Assembly (NCBI GenBank): GCA_002438805.1
Contig: DJQV01000002.1
Span: forward strand, 1 to 64,000
DNA length: 64,000 bases
Direction of reading: 5' to 3'
Source: Bacteroidales bacterium UBA6377
Lineage (GTDB): Bacteria; Bacteroidota; Bacteroidia; Bacteroidales; UBA932
The notes under the pieces were generated by a model. That model did not search any database. It was not told the DNA's origin and saw only the letters and a list, made by a program, of their open reading frames with translations. The translations under genes and the position numbers were made by a program. Of this stretch, positions 1-8,105 are shown piece after piece (the first letter of the stretch is position 1; the number at the start of each line of letters is the position of its first letter).

Positions 1-84
1 ATGCTCCACTTCTTCCGTTTGATATAAACCCTAAGGAGGATTGATATTTCTGAATTATAGATTACAGTTTCGGATACACATGAT
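1..84. other. window edge, no feature recognised
   Basis: AT-rich sequence at the left edge. It contains only a very short reading frame starting at base 1 and I see no recognisable product, promoter or repeat. Confidence 0.3.
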
Positions 85-213
85 ATGGCGCTTCATTCAA
101 GAATAATAAATGTGCTTCGCAAGCCGGGCAAATGCCCTGCCTGCGGCGAGGCGGTGTGGGATATCATCTTCTTAATGCTCTGTGTCTACTTTTCGCATCC
201 GGTACAATTTTAG
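85..213 (+). pseudogene. 42-codon decayed gene start with a Cys-x-x-Cys motif
   Basis: A short frame from ATG at 85 to TAG at 211-213. The middle reads LRKPGKCPACGEAVWDII, which has the look of the zinc-ribbon-like start of a longer conserved Bacteroidales protein. After this the sequence turns into hydrophobic residues and stops. I infer a truncated remnant, not a working gene. The family assignment is from memory of similar N-termini and is weak. The intact DUF4143 ATPase gene begins 175 bp downstream, so an insertion or deletion may have cut this gene. Confidence 0.3.
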
Positions 214-225
214 TGACTAAATCAC

Positions 226-305
226 CGCCGAATGGCCAAGCAAAATGACGCCGAATTACCAATTAATATAAAGCCAAATGCCAAAGCAAAATACCGCCAA
301 ATGAC
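226..305. repeat. imperfect direct repeat, two 34-bp copies
   Basis: Bases 226-259 and 272-305 match at about 27 of 34 positions, with a 12-bp AT-rich spacer. Each copy holds a GCCAAGCAAAAT-like core and ends in a GCCGAAT/GCCAAAT element. The pair sits just upstream of the DUF4143 ATPase gene. It could be an operator or the scar of a duplication. There is no canonical promoter between the repeat and the gene. Confidence 0.45.
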
Positions 306-387
306 AAAGTGTTCCATGAAATCAATGGATTATTAGCGATTTATGGTTAAATTCGCGTATGATTATTGACATGATAAAATAGAGAGG

Positions 388-1680
388 ATGAATAATAATA
401 CTTATAGGGCAAGGATTGCCGACAAGTTACTCGCAGAGAAACTGGACGCTATGGGCGCGGTACTTATCGAGGGAGCCAAATGGTGCGGCAAGACCACGAC
501 GGCGGAACAGGCAGCAAACAGCGTGCTTTATCTGGCAGACACGGATACGTTCCGTCAGAATATGGAGATGATCGACCTGCATCCGCGGATGTTGCTCGCC
601 GGAGAGGCTCCCATGCTTATCGACGAATGGCAGGAGGCTCCGAAATTGTGGGATGCTGTTCGCTTCGAAGTGGATCACAGGGACAAAGAGGGTCAATTCA
701 TCCTGACGGGTTCGGCAGCTCCGAGCAAAGAAAAACTCGAAGAGATCCATCATACCGGAACGGGGCGGTTCTCGTGGCTGAAGATGCGCCCGATGAGTCT
801 GTTCGAGTCCGGAGAATCCGAAGGCACGGTCAGCTTTGCCGAATTGTTTGCAGGGAATACGGATTTTGCCTTGAGAGCTCCCGATCATCAGTTGGGCGAC
901 ATTGCCTTTATGATGTGTCGCGGCGGTTGGCCGGGAGCACTTCGGCGAAAATCCACTGCAGCGGCGCAATTAGTTGCAACGGAATATTACCAGGCCGTAA
1001 CGCATACGGACATATCGAAAGTGGACGGGGTTGCGAAGAACCCCGAACGTGTGAAACGTCTTATGCGCTCCTATGCCCGTCATCAGGGTTCACAGGCTTC
1101 GCTTACGACTATTGCCGGGGATATTTCCACAAACAAGGTGGAGCGGTTGTCGGAAAATACAATCTCGGAGTATCTCATGGCGTTGAAGAAGATATTCGTG
1201 GTGGAGGATGCCGTGGCGTGGAATCCCAATCTGCGCTCGAAAACGGCTATACGCAGCAGCGATACCCGTTATTTCGTCGATCCGTCGATAGCCGTGGCAG
1301 CATTGGAAATGGGACCCGACGATTTGATCGGCGACTTGAATACCATGGGGCTGCTTTTCGAGACGATGGCCGTGCGCGACTTGCGCTGTTATGCCGATGC
1401 CCTCGCCGGAACCATGTATCATTATCGGGACAAAAGCGGTCTGGAGTGCGATGCTGTAATGCACTTGCGTGGCGGTCGCTATGGATTGATAGAGGTAAAA
1501 CTGGGCGGAAGCACGGGCATCGAAGAGGGAGCTGCGACGCTGAAAGTGTTGGCGGAGAAGATCGATACCGACAAGATGAAAAGTCCTTCGTTCCTTATGG
1601 TTCTTACCGCAGTCGGTCAGTTCGCCTACACACGCAAGGATGGAGTGTTGGTTGTACCCATCGGCTGCCTGAAGCCATAG
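388..1680 (+). CDS. AAA-type ATPase with DUF4143 domain
   Basis: A 430-residue cytoplasmic ATPase of the DUF4143 family, which is expanded in Bacteroidales and has no settled physiological role. The Walker A motif GAKWCGKT lies at residues 29-36, with catalytic K35 and T36. The Walker B motif MLIDE lies at about 76-80. The sensor-like segment ILTGSA follows. The C-terminal domain carries a PD-(D/E)XK-like signature, ECD followed about 15 residues later by IEVK, so a nuclease-like fold is possible. The start is the first ATG after the AGAGAGG stretch. The gene stands alone between a decayed gene fragment and a terminator, with short repeats upstream, which suits a gene acquired by transfer. 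Family assignment is firm; function is not. Confidence 0.85.
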   Translation: MNNNTYRARIADKLLAEKLDAMGAVLIEGAKWCGKTTTAEQAANSVLYLADTDTFRQNMEMIDLHPRMLLAGEAPMLIDEWQEAPKLWDAVRFEVDHRDKEGQFILTGSAAPSKEKLEEIHHTGTGRFSWLKMRPMSLFESGESEGTVSFAELFAGNTDFALRAPDHQLGDIAFMMCRGGWPGALRRKSTAAAQLVATEYYQAVTHTDISKVDGVAKNPERVKRLMRSYARHQGSQASLTTIAGDISTNKVERLSENTISEYLMALKKIFVVEDAVAWNPNLRSKTAIRSSDTRYFVDPSIAVAALEMGPDDLIGDLNTMGLLFETMAVRDLRCYADALAGTMYHYRDKSGLECDAVMHLRGGRYGLIEVKLGGSTGIEEGAATLKVLAEKIDTDKMKSPSFLMVLTAVGQFAYTRKDGVLVVPIGCLKP

Positions 1681-1710
1681 TGCGGAAAGGGCAAATCGAC
1701 TTTGCAGTGA

Positions 1711-1734
1711 AGTCATGGCCGACTGGCCATGACT
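1711..1734. repeat. perfect 10-bp inverted repeat
   Basis: AGTCATGGCC, a 4-base spacer, then its exact reverse complement. It lies 30 bp after the DUF4143 gene. It has no T-run, so it is not a standard terminator. It may fold as an RNA hairpin or bind a dimeric protein. Confidence 0.6.
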
Positions 1735-1762
1735 AGGGCATCTGAGTAGTTGCCAAAAATCT

Positions 1763-1791
1763 TTGCCAAATCTGCGGCAACTTATTTTTTT
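1763..1791 (+). terminator. probable intrinsic terminator after DUF4143 gene
   Basis: A short stem TTGCC/GGCAA (1763-1767 with 1776-1780) is followed by CTTATTTTTTT. The stem is weak, but a second possible arm, GTTGCC at about 1749, also pairs with the 3' side. Confidence 0.45.
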
Positions 1792-1815
1792 GCCGCTTAC
1801 TAAAATGGCCAGAGA

Positions 1816-1847
1816 TTCGGGTGATAGAAAATATTTTATTATATTTG
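1816..1847 (+). promoter_or_regulatory. Bacteroidota-type promoter for the peptidase-pssA operon
   Basis: The -7 box TATATTTG (1840-1847) matches TAnnTTTG exactly. A TTCG at 1816-1819, 20 bp upstream, is a one-mismatch -33 box. Transcription would start near 1854, giving about 45 bases of leader before the ATG at 1899. Confidence 0.65.
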
Positions 1848-1898
1848 TGATTGCGCCTCAAGGTGCACCTGTCAAGAAAATTTGATTTAGTTAGGTAT

Positions 1899-3083
1899 AT
1901 GAAGAAGTTTATCATTCCGGCTGCCATCTTGTGCGCCTGCATCTGCGCGACCGCGCAGGTGAAATCTCCGGTCGCAGACCTGGACTACACTTTCACCACC
2001 GTCAAGGCCAATCCGATCACCTCTGTCAAGAACCAGGCTTCCAGCGGTACCTGCTGGGCCTACTCCACCATCGGTTTCTTCGAGTCCGAGGCAATCCGTC
2101 TTGGCAATATAAAGGATACGCTCAAGTATCCGGATTTCTCTGTATTCTTCGTGGTTTCACATTCTTATATGGACAGGGCGGTCAAGTATGTACGTCTTGA
2201 CGGCAACCTCACTTTCGGCGCCGGTTCAGAGGCGGATGATGTCCTCCATGTGATCGAGGACTACGGCATCGTGCCGCTTGAGGCCATGACCGGCATGAAC
2301 TACGGCACACCGCTCCCGAAGCAGGCCGAGCTCGACGCTGTGCTCAAAGGCTATATTTCAGCTGTCGCCAAGAATCCCAACAGGACCCTTACAACCGCAT
2401 GGAGACCGGGATTCAAGGCTGTGCTCGACACATACCTCGGCCCTTGGCCGGAGAAATTCACCGTTGACGGAAAAGAATACACCCCGGAAGAATACCGCGA
2501 CGCGATGAAGATCGTCCCGGAGGACTATGTGACCCTCTCTTCGTTCACCCATCATCCTTTCTACACCTGGTTCCCTCTTGAGGTATGCGACAACTGGCGT
2601 TGGGATGAGGTGTACAATGTCCCTATCGACGAGTTCATGTCCATCCTCGACGATGCCATCATGAAGGGCTATACAGTGGCTTGGGGCGCGGACGTCAGCC
2701 ATGCCGGCTTTACCCGCAACGGTCTCGGTATCCTCGTTGACGTGAAGGCTACCGCTGCCGGATCTGACCAGGAGCACTGGGTCGGCAAGGAGGAGGGCAA
2801 GCCTGCCCCTGTTGCGATAGTCGAGAGCGTGCCTACGCAGGAGTCCCGCCAGTTGGAGTTTGAAAACAAGACCATCACTGATGACCATGGCATGCAGATC
2901 TTCGGTATCGCCAAGGATCAGGACGGCAAGAAATACTATATGGTCAAGAATTCCTGGGGCGAGGCCGGCAAGTACAAGGGAATCTGGTACGTGACCGAGG
3001 CTTTCGTCAAGAACCAGAGCATGGACTACATGATCCACAAGTCAGCTCTTCCTAAAGATCTGAGGAAGAAACTGTCCAAATAA
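1899..3083 (+). CDS. C1-family cysteine peptidase, aminopeptidase C / bleomycin hydrolase type
   Basis: An exported papain-fold peptidase of 394 residues. Starting at the ATG at 1899 gives a clean signal peptide (MKKFIIPAAILC, cleavage after ATA at about residue 19). Starting upstream would put charged residues in front of it. The catalytic set is visible: oxyanion Gln45 and nucleophile Cys52 in NQASSGTCW, a His in DDHGMQIFG, and the Asn in VKNSWGEAG. The length and the C-terminal His-Asn order suit the C1B (PepC/BleH) group. It is probably periplasmic or surface-exposed and trims peptides. It is the first gene of a five-gene unit and its stop overlaps the pssA ATG by one base. Confidence 0.85.
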   Translation: MKKFIIPAAILCACICATAQVKSPVADLDYTFTTVKANPITSVKNQASSGTCWAYSTIGFFESEAIRLGNIKDTLKYPDFSVFFVVSHSYMDRAVKYVRLDGNLTFGAGSEADDVLHVIEDYGIVPLEAMTGMNYGTPLPKQAELDAVLKGYISAVAKNPNRTLTTAWRPGFKAVLDTYLGPWPEKFTVDGKEYTPEEYRDAMKIVPEDYVTLSSFTHHPFYTWFPLEVCDNWRWDEVYNVPIDEFMSILDDAIMKGYTVAWGADVSHAGFTRNGLGILVDVKATAAGSDQEHWVGKEEGKPAPVAIVESVPTQESRQLEFENKTITDDHGMQIFGIAKDQDGKKYYMVKNSWGEAGKYKGIWYVTEAFVKNQSMDYMIHKSALPKDLRKKLSK

Positions 3084-3802
3084 TGGCTTTAAAGAAATAC
3101 ATTCCTGATTTCATCACCTCGATGAATGTCGTGTGCGGCATCATCGGGGTGGTGTTCGCGTTCAAGGGGCGCTTTGAATATGCCTTCTATCTGATGCTGG
3201 CGGCTGCGGTTTTCGATTTCTTCGACGGCTTTTTCGCGAGGCTGCTCGGGGCTTATTCGGATCTGGGGAAGGAACTCGACTCGCTCTGCGACATTGTGAG
3301 CTTCGGGGTTCTCCCTTCCGTGATGCTCTACAGGCTCATGTGCACCCAGATGTTCGGGGAGAGCGTGTTCTGCTGGATTCCACTCATCCTGACTGTGTTC
3401 AGCGCCTTGCGCCTTGCCAAATTCAATGTTGACAAGCGGCAGTCTGATTCGTTTCTCGGGCTTCCTGTCCCGGCATCGGCGCTGCTGTGCGGGTCGCTTT
3501 GCTATTACATCTGTCATGACCCTGCCAGTTTCCTTTCTGACTGGGCGGCTGGCCCGGTTTTCCTCCCTGCCCTGTCTGTAGCCCTGAGCATCCTGATGGT
3601 GAGCGAGATCCCGATGTTCTCTCTGAAATTTCACAAGGATGATTCGAGGGTGCTGAAGGTCAAGAGGTTGACTTTTGCGCTGCTGGCACTTGTCTTTGTC
3701 GCCGTCTGCCTTCTCTGCCGCCTCAACTGGTCAATGGCTCTGGTTCTGACTCTTGCCTGCTATATACTCAAGAACATAATCTACGCGATTGTCAAGATAT
3801 GA
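3083..3802 (+). CDS. pssA: CDP-diacylglycerol--serine O-phosphatidyltransferase
   Basis: An inner-membrane enzyme that makes phosphatidylserine from CDP-diacylglycerol and serine, the first step toward phosphatidylethanolamine. The CDP-alcohol phosphatidyltransferase signature D-x2-DG-x2-AR-x8-G-x3-D-x3-D is complete around residues 45-70 (segments DFFDGFFAR and GKELDSLCD). The protein is otherwise a series of hydrophobic helices and its 239 residues fit the short Bacteroidota form. The ATG overlaps the previous stop (TAATG) and the gene overlaps the next one by 4 bases, so it is translationally coupled on both sides. Confidence 0.93.
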   Translation: MALKKYIPDFITSMNVVCGIIGVVFAFKGRFEYAFYLMLAAAVFDFFDGFFARLLGAYSDLGKELDSLCDIVSFGVLPSVMLYRLMCTQMFGESVFCWIPLILTVFSALRLAKFNVDKRQSDSFLGLPVPASALLCGSLCYYICHDPASFLSDWAAGPVFLPALSVALSILMVSEIPMFSLKFHKDDSRVLKVKRLTFALLALVFVAVCLLCRLNWSMALVLTLACYILKNIIYAIVKI

Positions 3803-4905
3803 GACTCCGTAAGGTTTTCCTTTTGCTTGCAGTTCTGCTTCTCATGCTGCCTTCCTGCCGCCGTAAGGCGGTCGAGAACAGGCCTACGATCCCTTACGTC
3901 CGTTCGATTCTTGCCGACAGGACAGGCCGTGAGATGTCCGTCCTGAAGAGCAGTCCTGCGCCGGTGGTGCAGGCGGACATAAGTTATATCGGTCCATCAG
4001 CGGCGGCGGACCGATTCGCGGAGCTTTTCAGCGCTTATGACCGCAGAGACAATGTTGACGGCTCCTTCAAGCAGGACGGGCTTCCGGACTTTGCGGGGGA
4101 GACCCTTGACTGTATTTCCGACGACAGCCTTGCGATCGTCTCTCCCGACAGTTCTCATGTCTCTTTCCTGAGGGAGAGGGTCGTCCGTGATGCCTTGTGT
4201 GCGCTTGACACGGCACTGCATATAAGCCCTTATGACCTTGAGGGGCTTGGTTCGAAGAACCGTTCAAAGATGATGATTCTGGGCACCGCGACTCTCTCCC
4301 GCCATGGCGCTTTCGATGTCGATACTCTTTTCCGCAGTACTGGCTGCGGGATACCGGTGTTCTCTCCGATAGAGATTGCTTTTGACCGGGTTCTGAGCCG
4401 TGGTGACCGCAGATTGATGAATGTCGGTGTCATCTATGACCCGCGCTTCTCATCCGAACGGGACTATCAGGAACTTTTCGTCAAGGCCTGCAAGGTCCAT
4501 GGGCACAGCGGTTCGCTCTGTTTCCCTCTGCCTTCCGGTGACAGGGACAGTCTCGTCTTCCGTCTTCTGGATGCCTATGTGGGGTCCGGGCACGGGGGAG
4601 TGCTCGATGCTGTCATAATAGACGACATGTTCGTCAATACGGATGAAGTCAAGAACGAGCTTGCCCGTGTAGTGTCCGTGATGAACGAGAGTTCCATGAC
4701 ATACGGACGCCTCATTTCCAAGGACTTCGAGGTGGAGAGCAGTTTTGAGCTGACAGCGGAGGCCATGTATGATTATTTGCGGCGCTACAATCTTTTTACA
4801 CATGATATTGCAAAACCGCAGTTGCAGACGTTCAGGCCTGTGCCGCGTCCGGAGGCCGATGACGCGTCTGTCATTCTGATACCAGGTTCTTATGTTCAAA
4901 ATTAG
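3799..4905 (+). CDS. unknown lipoprotein, periplasmic-binding-protein-like
   Basis: A 368-residue protein with a strong lipoprotein signal: a hydrophobic run, then the lipobox MLPSC with lipidated Cys20. I do not recognise a named family. Alternating beta/alpha segments such as MNVGVIYDP, DAVIIDDMF and VILIPGSY suggest a Rossmann-like fold resembling a type 1 periplasmic binding protein, but this is only a reading of pattern. It sits between pssA and an exonuclease gene in a tight operon, overlapping the first by 4 and the second by 14 bases. The neighbours do not point to a ligand. Confidence 0.7.
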   Translation: MRLRKVFLLLAVLLLMLPSCRRKAVENRPTIPYVRSILADRTGREMSVLKSSPAPVVQADISYIGPSAAADRFAELFSAYDRRDNVDGSFKQDGLPDFAGETLDCISDDSLAIVSPDSSHVSFLRERVVRDALCALDTALHISPYDLEGLGSKNRSKMMILGTATLSRHGAFDVDTLFRSTGCGIPVFSPIEIAFDRVLSRGDRRLMNVGVIYDPRFSSERDYQELFVKACKVHGHSGSLCFPLPSGDRDSLVFRLLDAYVGSGHGGVLDAVIIDDMFVNTDEVKNELARVVSVMNESSMTYGRLISKDFEVESSFELTAEAMYDYLRRYNLFTHDIAKPQLQTFRPVPRPEADDASVILIPGSYVQN

Positions 4906-5545
4906 TATACTTCCTGAGGAGATCGAGAAACTGCCTACGGGTGCGTTCCCGGGTGAAATACATATCATCGAGAAGACAGGGTTGGACTATGCCAGGGCGA
5001 TAGCCTATCTGATGTCCCAGAAAATCATAGGCTTCGATACCGAGACCCGTCCGGTCTTCGCATCCAACATGCCCCATCATGACGTGGCCCTGCTTCAACT
5101 TTCCGGCCCGGACAAGGCTTTCCTGTTCCGTGTCAACAAACTCGGCATGCGCAAGCTCATGTGCGCCGTGCTTTCAAACCCAGACATAGTCAAGGTCGGG
5201 GCTGCGGTGCATGATGATGTGCGCGGGCTTCAGCATTACCATAAATTCGAGGCCCGCAATTTTGTGGATCTCCAGAAGATAGCCTCAGAATGGGGCGTGC
5301 GTGACAAGAGCGTCAAGAAGATGTCCGCCATCATCCTCGGCTGCCGCATCTCAAAGACGCAGCAGCTGTCCAACTGGGAGGCCGATGAGCTGTCCAAATC
5401 ACAGCAGCTCTATGCTGCCACGGATGCTTGGATATGCCGTGAGATGTATCTTAAACTCATGGCATCCGAGAAGCATCCGCTTACCCCTGAAGAACTGAAT
5501 CCACCTGTACAAAACAAGCAGAAAGATGATCAAAGTAATTCTTAA
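4892..5545 (+). CDS. DEDDy-type 3'-5' exonuclease domain protein
   Basis: A 217-residue protein made almost entirely of an RNase D/WRN-type 3'-5' exonuclease domain. The catalytic residues are visible: Asp49 and Glu51 in GFDTETRP, an Asp in HDDVRG (108-109), and Tyr174/Asp178 in the closing YAATD motif (Y-x3-D), which marks the DEDDy subclass. There is no HRDC domain, unlike full RNase D, so this is the short stand-alone form. It may act in RNA 3'-end processing or DNA repair. The start overlaps the end of the lipoprotein gene, and its own end overlaps the methyltransferase gene by 20 bases. Confidence 0.85.
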   Translation: MFKISILPEEIEKLPTGAFPGEIHIIEKTGLDYARAIAYLMSQKIIGFDTETRPVFASNMPHHDVALLQLSGPDKAFLFRVNKLGMRKLMCAVLSNPDIVKVGAAVHDDVRGLQHYHKFEARNFVDLQKIASEWGVRDKSVKKMSAIILGCRISKTQQLSNWEADELSKSQQLYAATDAWICREMYLKLMASEKHPLTPEELNPPVQNKQKDDQSNS

Positions 5546-6725
5546 ACCGGGACGCGATTCGTCCCTGCGCCGTTTCCATCCGTGGGTGTTCAGCGGAGCT
5601 GTGGCCGATATAAAGGGAAGACCCGAGGAGGGCGATGTCGTCGCGGTATACAGCGCTGACGGACAGTATCTTGCTGCCGGACATTATCAGGTGGGCTCCA
5701 TTGCGGTGAGGATACTCTCTTTCGATGGTGATCCCCTTGATCCGCTCTTCTGGAAGGAGGCCATAGCCAAGGCTGTCGCGATGCGTCAGGCTGTGGGGCT
5801 GGATTGTTTCAACCCTTCCGGGACGGACTGTTTCCGTCTTGTCCACGGGGAGGGAGACGGGCTTCCGGGGCTTATCATCGACTGGTACGACGGTGTGTGT
5901 GTGCTTCAGGCGCATTCTGTCGGGATGTTCCGTGCCAAGGCAAGGATTTGCGAAGCTCTCAAAGATGTTTTGGGAGAATATCTCAAGGCTGTGTATGACA
6001 AAAGCTCGGGCACAGCGCCTTTCAAGGCAGGGCTTGAACTCGTGGACGGATACCTTTACAGAAGGGATGATTTCAGCCAGGCGGAGATCTCGGTGTGCGA
6101 GAACGGCCGCCGCTTCCTCGTCAACTGGGAAGAGGGTCAGAAGACCGGATTCTTCCTCGATCAGCGTGACAACCGGGCCCTTGTGGGGAAGTATGCTACC
6201 GGCAGGCGGGTGCTCAACCTTTTCTGCTACACGGGAGGCTTCAGTGTCTATGCGCTGACCGGCGGTGCGGTGTCCGTGGACTCCGTGGACTCATCGGCCA
6301 AGGCCATAGCCCTTGCCGACCGCAATCTTGCCCTCAATGCTCCGCAGGATGGGAAATGGAAAAACATCTGTGCTGATGCCATCGAGTATCTCGGCACCTG
6401 CGAAGAGGGTAAATATGACCTTATGATAGTGGATCCGCCGGCATTCGCAAAGCATAGGGATGCGCTCAAGAACGCGCTCAGAGCCTATCAGCGTCTCAAT
6501 GCCGCAGCGATAGCCAAGGTGGCCTCCGGGGGACTGGTCTTCACTTTCAGCTGCTCGCAGGTAGTGGACAAGATCACGTTTGCCAATACCGTCTTCTCCG
6601 CCGCCGCCCAGACCGGACGCCGCGTGAGGATCATCGACCGTTTCTGTCAGGGTGCCGACCATCCTGTCAGCATCTATCACCCGGAAGGGGAGTACCTCAA
6701 AGGCCTGCTGCTCTACGTCGAGTAG
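5526..6725 (+). CDS. rlmI: RlmI-like 23S rRNA cytosine-C5 methyltransferase
   Basis: A 399-residue class I SAM methyltransferase. The N-terminus is a PUA-like RNA-binding domain (HPWVFSGAV near residue 20, typical of RlmI). The middle is an RlmI-type linker domain. The C-terminal Rossmann domain carries the SAM motif VLNLFCYTGGFS and the catalytic DPPAF segment. The E. coli homologue makes m5C1962 in 23S rRNA; the same role is inferred here. It is the last gene of the operon that began at the C1 peptidase and faces the small minus-strand genes. Confidence 0.88.
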   Translation: MIKVILKPGRDSSLRRFHPWVFSGAVADIKGRPEEGDVVAVYSADGQYLAAGHYQVGSIAVRILSFDGDPLDPLFWKEAIAKAVAMRQAVGLDCFNPSGTDCFRLVHGEGDGLPGLIIDWYDGVCVLQAHSVGMFRAKARICEALKDVLGEYLKAVYDKSSGTAPFKAGLELVDGYLYRRDDFSQAEISVCENGRRFLVNWEEGQKTGFFLDQRDNRALVGKYATGRRVLNLFCYTGGFSVYALTGGAVSVDSVDSSAKAIALADRNLALNAPQDGKWKNICADAIEYLGTCEEGKYDLMIVDPPAFAKHRDALKNALRAYQRLNAAAIAKVASGGLVFTFSCSQVVDKITFANTVFSAAAQTGRRVRIIDRFCQGADHPVSIYHPEGEYLKGLLLYVE

Positions 6726-6746
6726 CAGGCCTCCGGGTAGATACTA

Positions 6747-6959
6747 TTACTTCATTCCTTCAGTTTTGTTGTCATTTTTATGAGATCGCTTTGATAAAAA
6801 TGCTTTGGAGGCGGCGATGGCAAGACCTATGATAGCGGCATCGAGGATGATCGTGACGATGTTTTTCCATGTTACTGCTCCCGCCATTATCAGATAGAGG
6901 AATGCTGCTAAAACACCGCCTAAAAAGGCGGGAAAGAAAGTCTTTACAAATGATTTCAT
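6747..6959 (-). CDS. small two-helix membrane protein
   Basis: 70 residues with two hydrophobic segments (about FFPAFLGGVLAAFLYLIMAG and ITIILDAAIIGLAIAA-like) and a charged Lys/Asp/Glu C-terminus. No family recognised. It follows the 134-residue ORF by 12 bases and is probably cotranscribed with it. The composition recalls small holin-like or membrane-anchoring proteins, but there is no direct evidence for that. Confidence 0.6.
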   Translation of the reverse strand: MKSFVKTFFPAFLGGVLAAFLYLIMAGAVTWKNIVTIILDAAIIGLAIAASKAFLSKRSHKNDNKTEGMK

Positions 6960-6971
6960 GATGCATTTTGT

Positions 6972-7376
6972 TTAATCAGTGCCGCTATCTGGATCCATTT
7001 CACCATTTTCCATTGCTTCAGATGCAAGAGCACTGACTGCAGCTGCTGCGACTGCTCCCCAGAAACCAGTAACACCGGATAAAGCAACGCCAACAATAAC
7101 ATCAGTTGCCACAGCGGCAACATGCCTACCGTCACCGCCTTTTGTTGCGTAATATTTGTCCCATATCATACAATCAGAACGATAGAAATGGAGCATATCT
7201 GTGTACCTGTAAGGCGTGGCATTATAATTCGATTTTGTTTCAAGCCTCGATAACTCGTATAAATAATTTTCTAAGGAAGTCCCATTATTGTTTACATCGT
7301 TTATATAACATTGCCGTATCACCGATTTGACTGTTTCTTCGTAAGGGAGATTATCAATATAATGTAACGGTGTCAT
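6972..7376 (-). CDS. small protein with Gly/Ala-rich hydrophobic C-terminus
   Basis: 134 residues. The first 90 are polar and aromatic-rich (two Tyr/Asn-rich stretches). The last 45 form a glycine/alanine-rich hydrophobic segment (VIVGVALSGVTGFWGAVAAA) followed by an acidic tail. There is no signal peptide of its own. The start codon overlaps the stop of the upstream lipoprotein gene (ATGA). Either the two are translationally coupled, or they are halves of one frameshifted lipoprotein; combined they would be about 224 residues. Bacteroidales do encode single proteins with an HN-motif lipoprotein start and a glycine-rich end, which favours the second reading, but I cannot prove it. Function unknown. 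Confidence 0.6.
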   Translation of the reverse strand: MTPLHYIDNLPYEETVKSVIRQCYINDVNNNGTSLENYLYELSRLETKSNYNATPYRYTDMLHFYRSDCMIWDKYYATKGGDGRHVAAVATDVIVGVALSGVTGFWGAVAAAAVSALASEAMENGEMDPDSGTD

Positions 7377-7645
7377 AGTCCGATTTCGGCAGCAGCATCA
7401 CAAGCCATTCTGGAGATTAATCTGGCATGGTCTTCTGTCCTTAGATTCTCTGACGAAGATTTTGTTTCAGAACCAAGGAGGTCGCTGATTATTGAATTGT
7501 GGATGTATGCGATAGGCTCCACTTGATCTTGGACATTGATGACCTCTTCCGATGATTTAAGTCCATTGCAGCCAGAGATTGTGAGTGCTAAAGCAACGCC
7601 ACCGATAATAGTCTGGACATTGTGCATAATTAATAAATTCTTCAT
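7373..7645 (-). CDS. small lipoprotein with an HN motif
   Basis: 90 residues with a lipoprotein signal ending in the lipobox LTISGC. The mature part holds a YIHNSIISDLLG segment. This resembles the 'HN..L' motif near the start of a group of uncharacterised Bacteroidales lipoproteins. It overlaps the next gene by 4 bases. No function can be assigned. It may be the N-terminal half of a broken longer protein. Confidence 0.6.
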   Translation of the reverse strand: MKNLLIMHNVQTIIGGVALALTISGCNGLKSSEEVINVQDQVEPIAYIHNSIISDLLGSETKSSSENLRTEDHARLISRMACDAAAEIGL

Positions 7646-7675
7646 AATCTGTTACTATTAGTTGTACATAAAATG

Positions 7676-7911
7676 CTAGATCTCAAAGATGCCTTCGAAT
7701 CTACTCCCCTCTAAAAGGTTGAATTCAATCCGGTAAGTCCCTTCATCTCCATTTATCGGCAATATTACTGTTCCGTTTCCTCACTATTGTCGAGAATTCT
7801 GATCGGAATTATTTGTGGCTCGTTCTCTGTCTTGTAGGGAACGGTTGGCATCCCCAAAAGTAATAATAATACAAACACCATTATTCTCATATACATCGCT
7901 TTTGTTTTCAT
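7676..7911 (-). pseudogene. frameshifted small secreted beta-protein (DUF3244-like)
   Basis: From the ATG at 7909-7911 the frame gives a signal-like start (RIMVFVLLLLLGMP) and runs to a stop near 7770. Moving by one frame at about 7775-7785 restores a sensible ending, GNGTVILPINGDEGTYRIEF, which continues to a TAG at 7676-7678. The YRIEF...GIFEI ending is typical of short Bacteroidales secreted beta-sandwich proteins (DUF3244-like), often found beside TPR/HTH regulators such as the one downstream here. The total of 236 bases is not a multiple of three. A one-base indel, a sequencing error or programmed frameshifting are all possible. Confidence 0.55.
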
Positions 7912-7914
7912 GGG

Positions 7915-7944
7915 CAAAGATATGATTAATTAAACTGGAATCAA
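7915..7944 (-). promoter_or_regulatory. Bacteroidota-type promoter upstream of the small-gene cluster
   Basis: On the minus strand there is a TATCTTTG -7 box (7915-7922) and a GTTG-type -33 element (TTG at 7942-7944), 19 bp apart. The box lies only 3 bp from the ATG at 7911. Thus either translation begins at one of the next in-frame ATGs (7896, 7890, 7881) or the transcript is leaderless. Confidence 0.6.
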
Positions 7945-8105
7945 CCATTCTCTGTTTGAACAAGTGATATGATAAAATCCTTATTATTAAGGTGTTATGC
8001 TTATGTTAAGAGACAAAAATTGAACAAGTGCTCTAAGCCTTTGATTTGTAGGCAATAGCATTTGCTTTTTATAAGATTATTCTGATTGATATGATAATCA
8101 ACTAC
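7945..8105. other. intergenic spacer
   Basis: AT-rich spacer between the end of the TPR regulator gene and the promoter of the small genes. I see no further gene, strong hairpin or T-run in it. Confidence 0.4.
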
